Below are positions 32,474 through 43,147 of a stretch of DNA of 64,000 nt, in pieces. The translations under genes were made by a program, and so were the position numbers. Within the stretch, counting starts at the first letter, position 1; each line of letters starts with the position of its first letter. Source of the stretch: Telmatactis stephensoni. Taxonomy: Eukaryota > Cnidaria > Anthozoa > Actiniaria > Isophelliidae. The DNA lies in the NCBI GenBank assembly GCA_029948255.1, contig JALIZF010001467.1, forward strand, positions 186,001 through 250,000, written 5' to 3'. The notes beneath the pieces were generated by a model. That model had not been told where the DNA came from, did not search any database, and was given only the letters and a program-made list of their open reading frames with translations.

Positions 32474-34129
32474 ATGACGAACTCAAACCTCAGTTCTTTG
32501 CTTGTGTCGTTGAACCAAATTCAAAATGAACTCTCTTCTAGAGGACTTTCTCAAGTTGTTGCAGAAAGCGTTATTTTGGCTATTATTTCGTTTGCTTCTG
32601 TTGTTGGTAACATACTTATATTGGCAGCTGTCTACAAACGTACTCGGCTGAAGACAGCCATCAACTTTCTGGTTTTATCGTTAGCAATGAGTAATCTTTT
32701 AACGGCACTGATTGTAGTACCAACATCTAGTGGTACACTACTAACAGGTACGATGTACATGGGTCGTCTAGGCTGTGAGATCTTTGGTTGCCTTACATAC
32801 CTATTTGATAACATCGCTTTTTATACTGTTTGCGTTATTGCCTTTAATAGGCTTATACTAGTGGTAAAGCCTTCCTGGTACAAGTGGTTTTTCAGTGTCA
32901 AATCCACCATTTTTACCGTCGTGTCAAGCTGGGTAGCCCAGTTGGTGTACGCTGTGTTGCCAACGATTGCAAACTGGAGCGAGCCTTTCCTTTCACCTGG
33001 TTATACCACTTGTTCATTTATTGTAACAGATCCAAATGCTAAAATGTTTTACCGAACGCAGAAAGAACTTATTGCGGTGGGTGGTTTGACTGTAATCCTT
33101 TCGTGTTACATTTTGGTCTTCGTTAAGTTAAAAAACAAACTGAAAGCAACTTTTCCTGTATCAAGTCAAGTCACTCAAGCTGATAGATGTCCCAAATTGA
33201 ATGATTATGTCCAGAATACAAGGAATGATTCAGAAAACGTCCACAGCAACAACTCGGACGACCCTACTGTGATAAGGTGTGAACCCAGCAACATCAACAC
33301 AGACCATCCTACTGTGATAAGGGGTGAACCCAGCAACATCAACACAGACCATCCTACTGTGATAAGGTGTGAACCCAGCAACATCAACACAGACCATCCT
33401 ACTGTGATAAGGTGTGAACCCAGCAACATCAACACAGACCATCCTACTGTGATAAGGTGTGAACCCAGCAACATCAACACAGACCATCCTACTGTGATAA
33501 GGTGTGAACACAGCAACACCAACACAGACCATCCTACTGTGATAAGGGGTGAACCCAGCAACATCAACACAGACCATCCTACTGTGATAAGGGGTGAACC
33601 CAGCAACATCAACACAGACCATCCTACTGTGATAAGGTGTGAACCCAGCAACATCAACACAGACCATCCTACTGTGATAAGGGGTGAACCCAGCAACATC
33701 AACACAGACCATCCTACTGTGATAAGGGGTGAACCCAGCAACATCAACACAGATGGCCCTTGTGTTACTCACTCTTTCGAACAAGATGAACCATCTGTAA
33801 TAAAGTGTACATGTGTCCAGGAAAACAAACTTGGGCGAGGAAAACCTCATGATACTCAACAACTGTTGTCTCAAATTAAAACCACAAAACTGATGTTTTT
33901 TATTACTATATGTTTTCTTGTATCATGGATTCCATTGTCAGCCATGGTGATTGTGGAGACCTATCAACTTAAATACAATGCTAGACAAATAGAGCTGTTT
34001 GGTATGACACTCTTTTTCATTGGAACAACTTTTAATGCAGTCATTTTACCGGTTTTTAACAGAGACTTTAAGGTTGAATTTCTCAAGATACTTGGTTTAC
34101 GTCACAATCTTGTTCGCCCCAAGTCTTAG
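32474..34129 (+). CDS. Rhodopsin-class GPCR with repeat-expanded third intracellular loop
   Basis: A single-exon frame of 551 residues from the ATG at 32474. TM1 has GN at residues 45-46; TM2 reads LSLAMSNLL with Asn74 where Asp2.50 is usual; Cys101 (TM3) and Cys180 (loop 2) can form the standard disulfide; TM3 ends FNRL instead of DRY (Arg126); TM4 has Trp153; TM6 has CFLVSWIP; TM7 ends NAVILPVFN in place of NPxxY. N-glycosylation-type sites (NLS) sit in the short N-terminus. Loop 3 is about 230 residues long and contains 11 copies of a 15-residue unit (residues 263-427). The ligand and subfamily are not recognisable; the amine/melatonin-like orphan receptors expanded in corals are the nearest in feel. 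Lack of introns is usual for that group. The Asn2.50 and altered DRY/NPxxY predict altered sodium binding or signalling (inference). Confidence 0.9.
   Translation: MTNSNLSSLLVSLNQIQNELSSRGLSQVVAESVILAIISFASVVGNILILAAVYKRTRLKTAINFLVLSLAMSNLLTALIVVPTSSGTLLTGTMYMGRLGCEIFGCLTYLFDNIAFYTVCVIAFNRLILVVKPSWYKWFFSVKSTIFTVVSSWVAQLVYAVLPTIANWSEPFLSPGYTTCSFIVTDPNAKMFYRTQKELIAVGGLTVILSCYILVFVKLKNKLKATFPVSSQVTQADRCPKLNDYVQNTRNDSENVHSNNSDDPTVIRCEPSNINTDHPTVIRGEPSNINTDHPTVIRCEPSNINTDHPTVIRCEPSNINTDHPTVIRCEPSNINTDHPTVIRCEHSNTNTDHPTVIRGEPSNINTDHPTVIRGEPSNINTDHPTVIRCEPSNINTDHPTVIRGEPSNINTDHPTVIRGEPSNINTDGPCVTHSFEQDEPSVIKCTCVQENKLGRGKPHDTQQLLSQIKTTKLMFFITICFLVSWIPLSAMVIVETYQLKYNARQIELFGMTLFFIGTTFNAVILPVFNRDFKVEFLKILGLRHNLVRPKS
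33260..33754 (+). repeat. 45-bp coding minisatellite in the GPCR
   Basis: Eleven in-frame copies encoding (H/D)PTVIR(C/G)E(P/H)SN(I/T)NTD. The units differ mainly at TGT/GGT (Cys/Gly) and at one variant copy with EHSNT. Near-identity at the DNA level indicates recent expansion. The antisense strand is also open in two frames simply because 45 is a multiple of three. Confidence 0.97.
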
Positions 34130-34130
34130 G

Positions 34131-35106
34131 TTGGATATTTGCATGTATATCCTTTTATTTTATATCCTTTTATTTTCGTTATATTTATTTTTCTTTCATT
34201 TTGTTTTGTTTTGTTCGTGTTTGAATTTTTTGTTTTGATTTGTTTTGTTTCTCAATAGTTATAGGATTGTTGTTACTACTTTTATTGGATATTTTAAGAC
34301 GTGTTTAGGCTAAAAACATTGAAATAACTTTTTGGCCAACTAATGCTTGAGGCCCGTCCTTCGTCACTGACAATGCTGGCAGTCTTAAATGACATATAAA
34401 CTGAGCCGCTTTACTTGTACAATCTAGTGATTTCCGTTACCCTCACATCTATGTAAATAGTTGTTGTAATAGTTACATAGCTACTGTAATGACTCACAAC
34501 TAGTTTTACATCATTTCCTACTTTGTAAATACTGCCTTATAAATAGCGATATACTCTTGTAAATTGCAGGGGCGGATCTAGCTGGGGGAGGGGTGCAGGG
34601 GGTGCGCACCCCCTCCTGAGACGACTTTGTATCCCTTTTTGTCAATATTTTTCCAAATCATCCTCTCGATAGTTTCCAATTTATATGATGGTACACCCTT
34701 CCTGATGACGGTGCACCCCCTCCTGAGGCTAATCCTGGATCCGCCCCTAAATTGAGTAGTAAGAATTACGGGCAAGAATAGTAGTTCTGCGGAATACCCT
34801 TTGGGTATCTGCGGATACGCGTACGCGTAGACGCGTATCCAGTTCACTACAGCATTCTTTTCTCTCTTCGCATTTCTACATACGGCCGGCGACACTGGGG
34901 CCAAATTCTTCTCGGTCTTTTTGACGCATGCACTCGTAGACGCGTATCCATTACAAATGACTTTACCATTTCTATATGCACAGTTCTTTGATGCGCCATC
35001 ATCACTTACACTAGAACTCAATTTCCCCCATTTTTTACGTGTAGCCATAGAATTTGGTCATTTTCACTTCGAGTGCCGGGCGGGGTATTCTACAGTTGCT
35101 CCACTT
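34131..35106 (+). repeat. Dispersed repeat F, copy 1 (interrupted by a MITE)
   Basis: Starting three bases after the GPCR stop, the sequence matches about 50667-51500 (GGATATTTGCATGTATATCC, ATAGGATTGTTGTTACTACT, ACTTTTTGGCCAACTAATGC, GAATTACGGGCAAGAATAGT). A shorter, more diverged piece lies at about 63350-63440. It has T-rich stretches and no coding capacity. It supplies the GPCR's 3' flank. Confidence 0.8.
34570..34748. mobile_element. MITE inserted in repeat F
   Basis: The ends CAGGGGCGGATCTAG and CTGGATCCGCCCCT are terminal inverted repeats with internal GGTGCACCCCCTCCTGA blocks. AAATTG occurs on both sides. The homologous position near 51129 (TGTAAATTTTTATTGAGTAG) lacks the element, so it is a paralogous empty site. 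Confidence 0.85.
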
Positions 35107-35255
35107 GCTTGGAGTGACTCGTGTTTTGTATCCAGACTTGAGAAAAATGGCACTAGAATTTCTATCATATGTTTTCCTAAATCATTAACAATACCTTTTA
35201 ACGTGAAGATGCTGAATGCATGGAAAAGGGAACTGACGCTTCTCGCAGGCTAGAA
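35107..35255 (+). pseudogene. NLR-like fragment at the end of repeat F
   Basis: A stretch from CTTGGAGTGACTCGTG through ATGTTTTCCTAAATCATTAA to CTCGCAGGCTAG is shared with 60350-60495. It is also similar to the NLR coding region at about 58632-58720, where the protein reads RISSTCFPKTLT against RISIICFPKSLT here. It is absent from the 51.5-kb copy of repeat F. It is a fragment, not a gene. Confidence 0.5.
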
Positions 35256-35283
35256 ACTAGACGCTGATCGCCAGCGTTACTGG

Positions 35284-35515
35284 GCTACCTGTGGCTATTG
35301 GCATTGGGTGGTACAGATATGTGCATCTAATTATAGGCTGTTCAGCAGAAGTATTAAGTGAACTGTGGAATTTTGTTCCGTGTTCAACAATTGAGCTTAA
35401 AGCTTCTGAATTCCAATACCGGGTAGATTTTATCAGAGAAAAACAAAGAGAATACAAAGATATAGCACAGCAGCATTCTAATAAAGGGCACAGGTTCCTT
35501 GAGGATGAAGCATAG
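35284..35515 (+). CDS. Unrecognised short ORF or last exon
   Basis: A possible acceptor (GACGCTGATCGCCAG) ending about 35271 precedes a frame open to the stop at 35513-35515. It reads through VAIGIGWYRYVHLIIGCSA and a polar, charged C-terminus (FIREKQREYKDIAQQ). An ATTAAA lies at about 35620. The shape, a hydrophobic segment then a basic-acidic tail, could be a small membrane protein or the last exon of a decayed or retrocopied gene. No upstream exon was found and I do not recognise the family. Confidence 0.3.
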
Positions 35516-36029
35516 CAATTGCATTTCTAGAATTTGAATCAAATAGTTTTTACCATCTGAGGTACATGGCCACAGTACTACAACCAATTGGTATTATGAA
35601 TGAGATATAATTTTGTGTGATTAAAGACTGCATTGTATTTCCTGTAGCTTTTATTTCCATTAGTAGTTGTTTCCGTCCCCTGTTCCTGTTGTTTCTGTAG
35701 TTTTCTAGTTTTCTAGCATAATGTATATATTTAAGGAATATAAAATGCGCGCGCACGTGTCTCTGTACTGTGATATAAACACGATGGAAGTGTAGAGCAA
35801 GAGAAAAGCAAGCTTAGGAACACGAGGCCTAGCCGAGCAAAGCAAAGCAAACTATATTATATATATACATATTTTTTAGAATTTTATCGAGTTATATTCT
35901 TCATATTTTTAAATTTTACTATTACTATTATTATTATTCAGTGTTTATATTTATACTTTATTCATGTTTTATGTTACTTTTAGTTTGTGCGCATATGAGC
36001 ATATGTAAATGAATATATATGCGTAATAA

Positions 36030-36060
<31 letters not shown>

Positions 36061-36340
36061 CGAGTGAGATATCACACTAGCAGCAAGGCTAGTGGGAGGG
36101 TTTTTAAGCCCAAAAGTGGCTCCCAGCAACCAGCCAGGTAAGGCAAATTTGGGCATATGTGTCTTCAGGGATCCGCAGAGATAAGTTTCTGAGCAAAGCC
36201 TGAGCTTGCAACTTTTAAAACATCTACTTTGTCTCAATCAAGTCCGCCCTGTAACCCACAAGGAGAGGAAATGATTTCAAACGACATTTTTAAGACCCTT
36301 CTGGACACTTCCCCCAATCTCGTGGTCCACTTGGCCCAAT
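35516..36340. other. Non-coding, simple repeats
   Basis: AT-rich with (ATT)n runs at about 35920-35940 and 36035-36062 and GCAAA repeats near 35835. I see no gene. Confidence 0.5.
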
Positions 36341-36345
36341 AAGCA

Positions 36346-36555
36346 AATAAAATGTACAACCAACCAATTAAGGTCAGTATATAGTACAGCTTATGAGTTA
36401 AAAGTGACACCAGAGTTTTACTTTAGCCCATTTAAAATCCTACATAGCACAATAAAATGTACAACCAACCAATTAAGGTCAGTATATAGTACAGCTTATG
36501 AGTTAAAAGTGACACCAGAGTTTTACTTTAGCCCATTTAAAATCCTACATAGCAC
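36346..36555 (+). repeat. 105-bp tandem duplication
   Basis: 36346-36450 and 36451-36555 are essentially identical (AATAAAATGTACAACCAACC ... ATCCTACATAGCAC). Confidence 0.95.
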
Positions 36556-36659
36556 AAAGACGCCTGGAAAATAATAAAATAATAATAATAATAATAGTTT
36601 ATCTTTCTTTATAGTTAGTGTGATGCCATCAGGCCTTACTAACTTAATAAATGATGATG

Positions 36660-37265
36660 ATGATGATGATGATGAGAGGGGAGGGGAGCGGAGGGGAAAA
36701 GGATGCCCTGGGCTTTTGACTACCCTAACTTGTCTTGAGGCCAAACGTCAACAAAGGCTCTCATTGGCCTCATTATAATTAAATTATAATGAGGCCAATC
36801 AGAAGCGTTTGTGCCATTAGATTAAAATCATAAAATTACCAGTAAGCAAGTTGACCCCACGCATCGCCACGACTTTACACAATACAAGCTGTCACGTTTA
36901 TTTTGAAAAGAACCATGTTTCCAGCTCAGCGCGACTTTTAAACAATATATACGTAATCGTTTTCATGTACTTTGCAATAGCAATGAGTTTAGAGTGAAAA
37001 ATATAGATAAATTGCAAAGACCTTTAGTGAAACAAGATGTATTTGTGGAACTTCTCACAGTATATGGCTGAGCAACTGTCACTATATCAAAGCGATAATT
37101 GAAATGAGCCAGATATTTTTGTCATTTGAACTTTGTTTACGTTAGACCATCTAGTTGGATTAATTTTGGCCTCAAGACAAGTTAGGGGTAGTCAAAAGCC
37201 CAGGGTGTCCTTTTCCCCTCTTTCCTTTCCCCTCCGCTCCCCTCCCCCCTCCCTGACGCCTTGGG
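36660..37265. repeat. Foldback element with about 90-bp arms
   Basis: The left arm (GAGGGGAGCGGAGGGG, then GGGCTTTTGACTACCCTAAC and TTGTCTTGAGGCC) is the inverse of the right arm (GGCCTCAAGACAA, GTTAGGGGTAGTCAAAAGCC, CCCCTCCGCTCCCCTC). Between them is a short perfect palindrome at about 36768-36802 (CCTCATTATAATT and its inverse). Confidence 0.8.
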
Positions 37266-37445
37266 TCTCCGAGGACGGGACAACGCATGCCAGATCGAAA
37301 GACGAACGTAGTTCTTTGCTTTCCTGAACGATCCTCGAAAAGGCGGACTTTCAATCGATGAAACCTTGCCATGTTTTTTGACTTTAGAACAACTCCTGTG
37401 ACTTGTTTGGCACATTTTAACCGGGATCCACTGATCACCGTACCA

Positions 37446-37565
37446 GGGGCCGGTTGTACGAAGGGTGAATAGCGCTATCCAGCGGATAAAATCTATACAA
37501 AATCTATATAGTGAATAACTCTTATCCGGTGGATAACTTTATCCAACCTTCGTACAACCGGGCCC
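37446..37565. repeat. Short palindromic MITE
   Basis: GGGGCCGGTTGTACGAAGG at the left and CCTTCGTACAACCGGGCCC at the right, with inner GCTATCCAGCGGATAA / TTATCCGGTGGATAA blocks. Confidence 0.8.
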
Positions 37566-38014
37566 AGGATGTAAACACAAGCTTCCCCTGCATACTGATA
37601 GACTTTCTCAAAGTCGTCAGCCCCGCTTTTTAATTTTTGACTTTTGTAAATAAAAATGAAATCTTGAAGAATAATGATTGAAATAAAGATTAAATGAGAG
37701 AGGACGACTTGTGGCAAGTCTAGCTGTGTGAGTACCGGGGGTAATATGAGTTGGGGTTGTTGCGCTTCCTGTGGTAACGATCTCAACGGGCATGTGTGCT
37801 AGCTTTGAGTTTTGACTAAAAGCAGCGTCAAAACTCAACCAACTAAAACGGACTCAAAATGGAAAATAACCAAAGAAATATCATTCGGAGTGTACTGATT
37901 GGCTGAACTGAACTCTTCAAATAAAGTTACCGGTTCTAAGTTTAAACAACGCAATTTTAGGACACCAAGATAATTTATTTGAAAATTTTCTGTTTTTAAT
38001 TTTCAAAATAACCC

Positions 38015-38098
38015 TGTCTATATGAAGGCGAGCCAGTCCGGTAAGCGGGCTAAATTCTTTTGTTTTCTTTTCCCTGGGGGCCAGAGAACAAAAGAAGT

Positions 38099-38135
<37 letters not shown>
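38015..38135. repeat. Short palindromic MITE
   Basis: TATATGAAGGCGAGCCAGTC and GGCTGGCTCGCCTCCATATA are inverse ends, with inner GTAAGCGGGCT / AGCCCGCTTAC. Confidence 0.8.
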
Positions 38136-38439
38136 CGCCCTTAGAATTCAATAATTACTCCGCTGACTGGTGTTTCGCTGACTTTTCTCTGCGCATTTGA
38201 CTCAACTATGGCGCGCGCGCGACGTCACACAAATTTGAATAACAAACGTTTTTTCGGAGATGTGTTCGCACAAAAACCATCGTGAAAACACACTAGTTTT
38301 ACGACTTTTGCAAAAGAAAAATCTAATTTTGAGAAGACAAATACGTGGTTACGTGATATTCTAAAATCGATTTCATTCTAGATGGTCAAAAGCGCTTAAA
38401 AATGGCTCTTTTTACGACCAGAAATGAAGCATGACGTTT

Positions 38440-41400
38440 GGCCGACATCTTGGAGATGTCACATAATGCATTGTATTCCTTACCACTCTCTACGGAGGGC
38501 TGGGCCGGGATTTCATGGTTATTTAGGTAAATTTAATAAGATTTCGCGCGTTTCTCAACAAATAACTTTTTAAATCACATGGATACCCTATAATTTTATT
38601 TTCGTATTCGGTTTTAGATTAACTAAGTTATAAATATATTCAAAAAATCACGCCAAAAAAAAAATCGCGATATAATTTTCTAAGAAATAGCGTTTGACAT
38701 CCGGTTTCCTGAGAATTAAAAACAGCCAAAAAATCGAAAAAAAAAACTGTACCAGTTATTACAGTAATAATGATTTTTGCTTTCATTTTGAAGGATTCAA
38801 GCTTTTATTGTTTTCGCTGTACTTCTTTATGAATTAACATTGGAAAAAATGATATTATATTAAAAATTCGAAAAATCGCTGGTCAGCAATTATTGGCCAT
38901 GTTTACCATTAATTATCTCCGTAAAATGCATGGATACCCCTATTTTTTTCGTGAATTAAAAGACCTTTGCCTGTTCTACAAAGTAAATATAAAATATCTG
39001 GGAAAAAAATGGTTCACCATTATGGGCCACCGTCCTTAAAAGCCTCTATATATAGACAAAAAACGGACTTTCCAAGCATAAATCGACCGTCTCCTATGAT
39101 GAAGAGGGTAGTTATGGCAATAGTGAGGCTTTTCAGTTACATGTTGACGATATAATTTCATCATAGTGTACTACATGAGCGTTTTAGATAAAAACCGGAA
39201 AAATTCGTGTTATTTCTACGATCATTCTATTTATATAATAAAAATATTGGCCAGGAGGGGAAAATTTCCTGGGTCCATTATCACATTGAGAGCCGCAAAG
39301 CAACTACAAGCAGGCATAACTATACGAGTTTCCAGCTATCGGAACATTCTTTGAAAACCTGTGATATAATTAATCTGAACACTTAACAATGGACGTTCGA
39401 GTCGTCTACTGACATATTTAAAAACTATAGACTCTTTACAACTACAGTCGACGTCTCACTGATGTACGTATAACTATCGGAATTAGGAGTCAAATATTTA
39501 TTTAGCACCGAAATGATTTTTAGAAAAAATAAAAAAAAGGAGATTTCAGATTATTATCGCCATGCATATATCCATGACTGCATCAGGATCGGAGAAGTAT
39601 TCATCACTAAAGGAGCCAGGAAGAGTGTGATGCAATCAACTGAACAACCACGTGTTGCTAATGGACGGTCCACGTGTGTTACTCGAACATGTACATTTTA
39701 TCAGTAGTTGTAGCAAATTGTTCGGAAAGAAAAACATTTCGACTTTAAATGCTCCTGTGAAAATGTTCTAAACCATGGGACTACCGGAGAGATCCACGTA
39801 GTTAAAGATCTCAGTTATGGGAATGTTAGACTTTTTCTCGGTATTGCAAGGTACACGAGGCATGAAAAGAATAAAACAATAGCTGAGACAAAAAGAAAGA
39901 TAGGACGTCTGGAATGGAACAGTGACCTGAATGAACTCTCACTTAAAAAACAGAAGTAGTATAAGAGAGTTAGAGCGCGACGGAGAAAAATGAGAGATTT
40001 AGTAAGTTTGGCCGCCATCTTGGAAATGTCCCATAATGCATTGTATTCCTTACCACTCTCTACGGAGGGCTGGGGATTTCATGGTTATTTAGGTAAATTT
40101 AATAAGATTTCGCGCGTTTCTCAACAAATCACTTTTTAAATCGCATGGATACCCTATAATTTTATTTTCTTATTCGGTTTTAGATTAACTAAGCTATATA
40201 TATATTCAAAACATCACGCCCCCAAAAAAATAATTCGCGATATAATTTTCTAAGAAATAGCGTTTGACATCCGGTTTCCTGAGAATTAAAAACAGGCCAA
40301 AAAATCGAAAAAAAAGTGTACCAGTTATTACAGTAATAATGATTTTTGCTTTCATTTTGAAGGATTCAAGCTTTTATTGTTTTCGCTGTACTTCTTTATG
40401 AATTAACATTAGAAAAAATGATATTATATTAAAAATTCGAAAAATCGCTGGTCAGCGGTTATTGGCCATGTTTACCATTAATTATCTCCGTAAAATGCAT
40501 GGATACCCCTATTTTTTTTCGTGAATTAAAAGACCTTACCTGTTCTACAAAGTAAATATAAAATATCTCGAAAAAAAAAATGGTTCGCCATTATGGGCCA
40601 CCGTCCTTAAAAGCCTCTATATATAGACAAAAAACGGACTATCCAAGCGTAAATCGACCGTCTCCTATGATGAAGAGGGTAGTTATGGCAATATGAGGCT
40701 TTTCAGTTACATGTTGACGATATAATTTCATCATAGTGTACTACATGAGCGTTTTAGATAAAAACCGGAAAAATTCGTGTTATTTCTACGATCATTCTAT
40801 TTATATAATAAAAATATTGGCCAGGAGGGGAAAATTTCCTGGGTCCATTATCACATTGAGAGCCGCAAAGCAACTACAAGCAGGCATAACTATACGAGTT
40901 TCCAGCTATCGGAACATTCTTTGAAAACCTGTGATATAATTAATCTGAACACTTAACAATGGACGTTCGAGTCGTCTACTGACATATTTAAAAACTATAG
41001 ACTCTTTACAACTACAGTCGACGTCTCACTGATGTACGTATAACTATCGGAATTAGGAGTCAAATATTTATTTAGCACCGAAATGATTTTTAGAAAAAAT
41101 AAAAAAAAGGAGATTTCAGATTATTATCGCCATGCATATATCCATGACTGCATCAGGATCGGAGAAGTATTCATCACTAAAGGAGCCAGGAAGAGTGTGA
41201 TGCAATCAACTGAACAACCACGTGTTGCTAATGGACGGTCCACGTGTGTTACTCGAACATGTACATTTTATCAGTAGTTGTAGCAAATTGTTCGGAAAGA
41301 AAAACATTTCGACTTTAAATGCTCCTGTGAAAATGTTCTAAACCATGGGACTACCGGAGAGATCCACGTAGTTAAAGATCTCAGTTATGGGAATGTTAGA

Positions 41401-43147
41401 CTTTTTCTCGGTATTGCAAGGTACACGAGGCATGAAAAGAATAAAACAATAGCTGAGACAAAAAGAAAGATAGGACGTCTGGAATGGAACAGTGACCTGA
41501 ATGAACTCTCACTTAAAAAACAGAAGTAGTATAAGAGAGTTAGAGCGCGACGGAGAAAAATGAGAGATTTAGTAAGTTTGGCCGCCATCTTGGAAATGTC
41601 CCATAATGCATTGTATTCCTTACCACTCTCTACGGAGGGCTGGGGATTTCATGGTTATTTAGGTAAATTTAATAAGATTTCGCGCGTTTCTCAACAAATC
41701 ACTTTTTAAATCGCATGGATACCCTATAATTTTATTTTCTTATTCGGTTTTAGATTAACTAAGCTATATATATATTCAAAACATCACGCCCCCAAAAAAT
41801 AATTCGCGATATAATTTTCTAAGAAATAGCGTTTGACATCCGGTTTCCTGAGAATTAAAAACAGGCCAAAAAATCGAAAAAAAAGTGTACCAGTTATTAC
41901 AGTAATAATGATTTTTGCTTTCATTTTGAAGGATTCAAGCTTTTATTGTTTTCGCTGTACTTCTTTATGAATTAACATTAGAAAAAATGATATTATATTA
42001 AAAATTCGAAAAATCGCTGGTCAGCGGTTATTGGCCATGTTTACCATTAATTATCTCCGTAAAATGCATGGATACCCCTATTTTTTTTCGTGAATTAAAA
42101 GACCTTACCTGTTCTACAAAGTAAATATAAAATATCTCGAAAAAAAAAAATGGTTCGCCATTATGGGCCACCGTCCTTAAAAGCCTCTATATATAGACAA
42201 AAAACGGACTATCCAAGCGTAAATCGACCGTCTCCTATGATGAAGAGGGTAGTTATGGCAATATGAGGCTTTTCAGTTACATGTTGACGATATAATTTCA
42301 TCATAGTGTACTACATGAGCGTTTTAGATAAAAACCGGAAAAATTCGTGTTATTTCTACGATCATTCTATTTATATAATAAAAATATTGGCCAGGAGGGG
42401 AAAATTTCCTGGGTCCATTATCACATTGAGAGCCGCAAAGCAACTACAAGCAGGCATAACTATACGAGTTTCCAGCTATCGGAACATTCTTTGAAAACCT
42501 GTGATATAATTAATCTGAACACTTAACAATGGACGTTCGAGTCGTCTACTGACATATTTTAAAACTATAGACTCTTTACAACTACAGTCGACGTCTCACT
42601 GATGTACGTATAACTATCGGAATTAGGAGTCAAATATTTATTTAGTACCGAAATGATTTTTAGAAAAAATAAAAAAAAGGAGATTTCAGATTATTATCGC
42701 CATGCATATATCCATGACTGCATCAGGATCGGAGAAGTATTCATCACTAAAGGAGCCAGGAAGAGTGTGATGCAATCAACTGAACAACCACGTGTTGCTA
42801 ATGGACGGTCCACGTGTGTTACTCGAACATGTACATTTTATCAGTAGTTGTAGCAAATTGTTCGGAAAGAAAAACATTTCGACTTTAAATGCTCCTGTGA
42901 AAATGTTCTAAACCATGGGACTACCGGAGAGATCCACGTAGTTAAAGATCTCAGTTATGGGAATGTTAGACTTTTTCTCGGTATTGCAAGGTACACGAGG
43001 CATGAAAAGAATAAAACAATAGCTGAGACAAAAAGGAAGAGGACGTCTGGAATGGAACAGTGACCTGAATGAACTCTCACTTAAAAAACAGAAGTAGTAT
43101 AAGAGAGTTAGAGCGCGACGGAGAAAAATGAGAGATTTAGTAAGTTT
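38440..43147 (+). repeat. Three-copy tandem array of a 1.57-kb unit
   Basis: Units run 38440-40009, 40010-41579 and 41580-43147. Each begins GGCCG(A/C)CATCTTGGA and ends AGATTTAGTAAGTTT. Units 2 and 3 are nearly identical; unit 1 differs by scattered substitutions and small indels, mainly in its first 700 bp. Each has the same short frames (62 and 64 codons on +, 67 on -), but none has recognisable content and identity alone explains their conservation. There is no terminal inverted repeat, LTR structure or transposase. Degraded pieces recur at 46560-46680 and 47345-47605. Confidence 0.95.

Noticed and set aside
33205..33874. Two antisense frames of 181 and 214 codons opposite the GPCR
   Set aside because: They are open because the 45-bp repeat unit is a multiple of three; the sense strand is clearly the receptor.
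34578..35048. 156-codon minus-strand frame
   Set aside because: It crosses the MITE at 34570-34748 and repeat F with no homology; a chance frame.
39400..39480. Hammerhead ribozyme in the 1.57-kb unit
   Set aside because: A CTGATG near 39460 lacks the full CTGATGA core and the matching GAAA and stems.
39166..42847. Repeated 62- and 64-codon frames in the 1.57-kb array as possible genes
   Set aside because: Identity between units is at the DNA level and recent; the frames have no domain content and the degraded remnants elsewhere do not preserve them.
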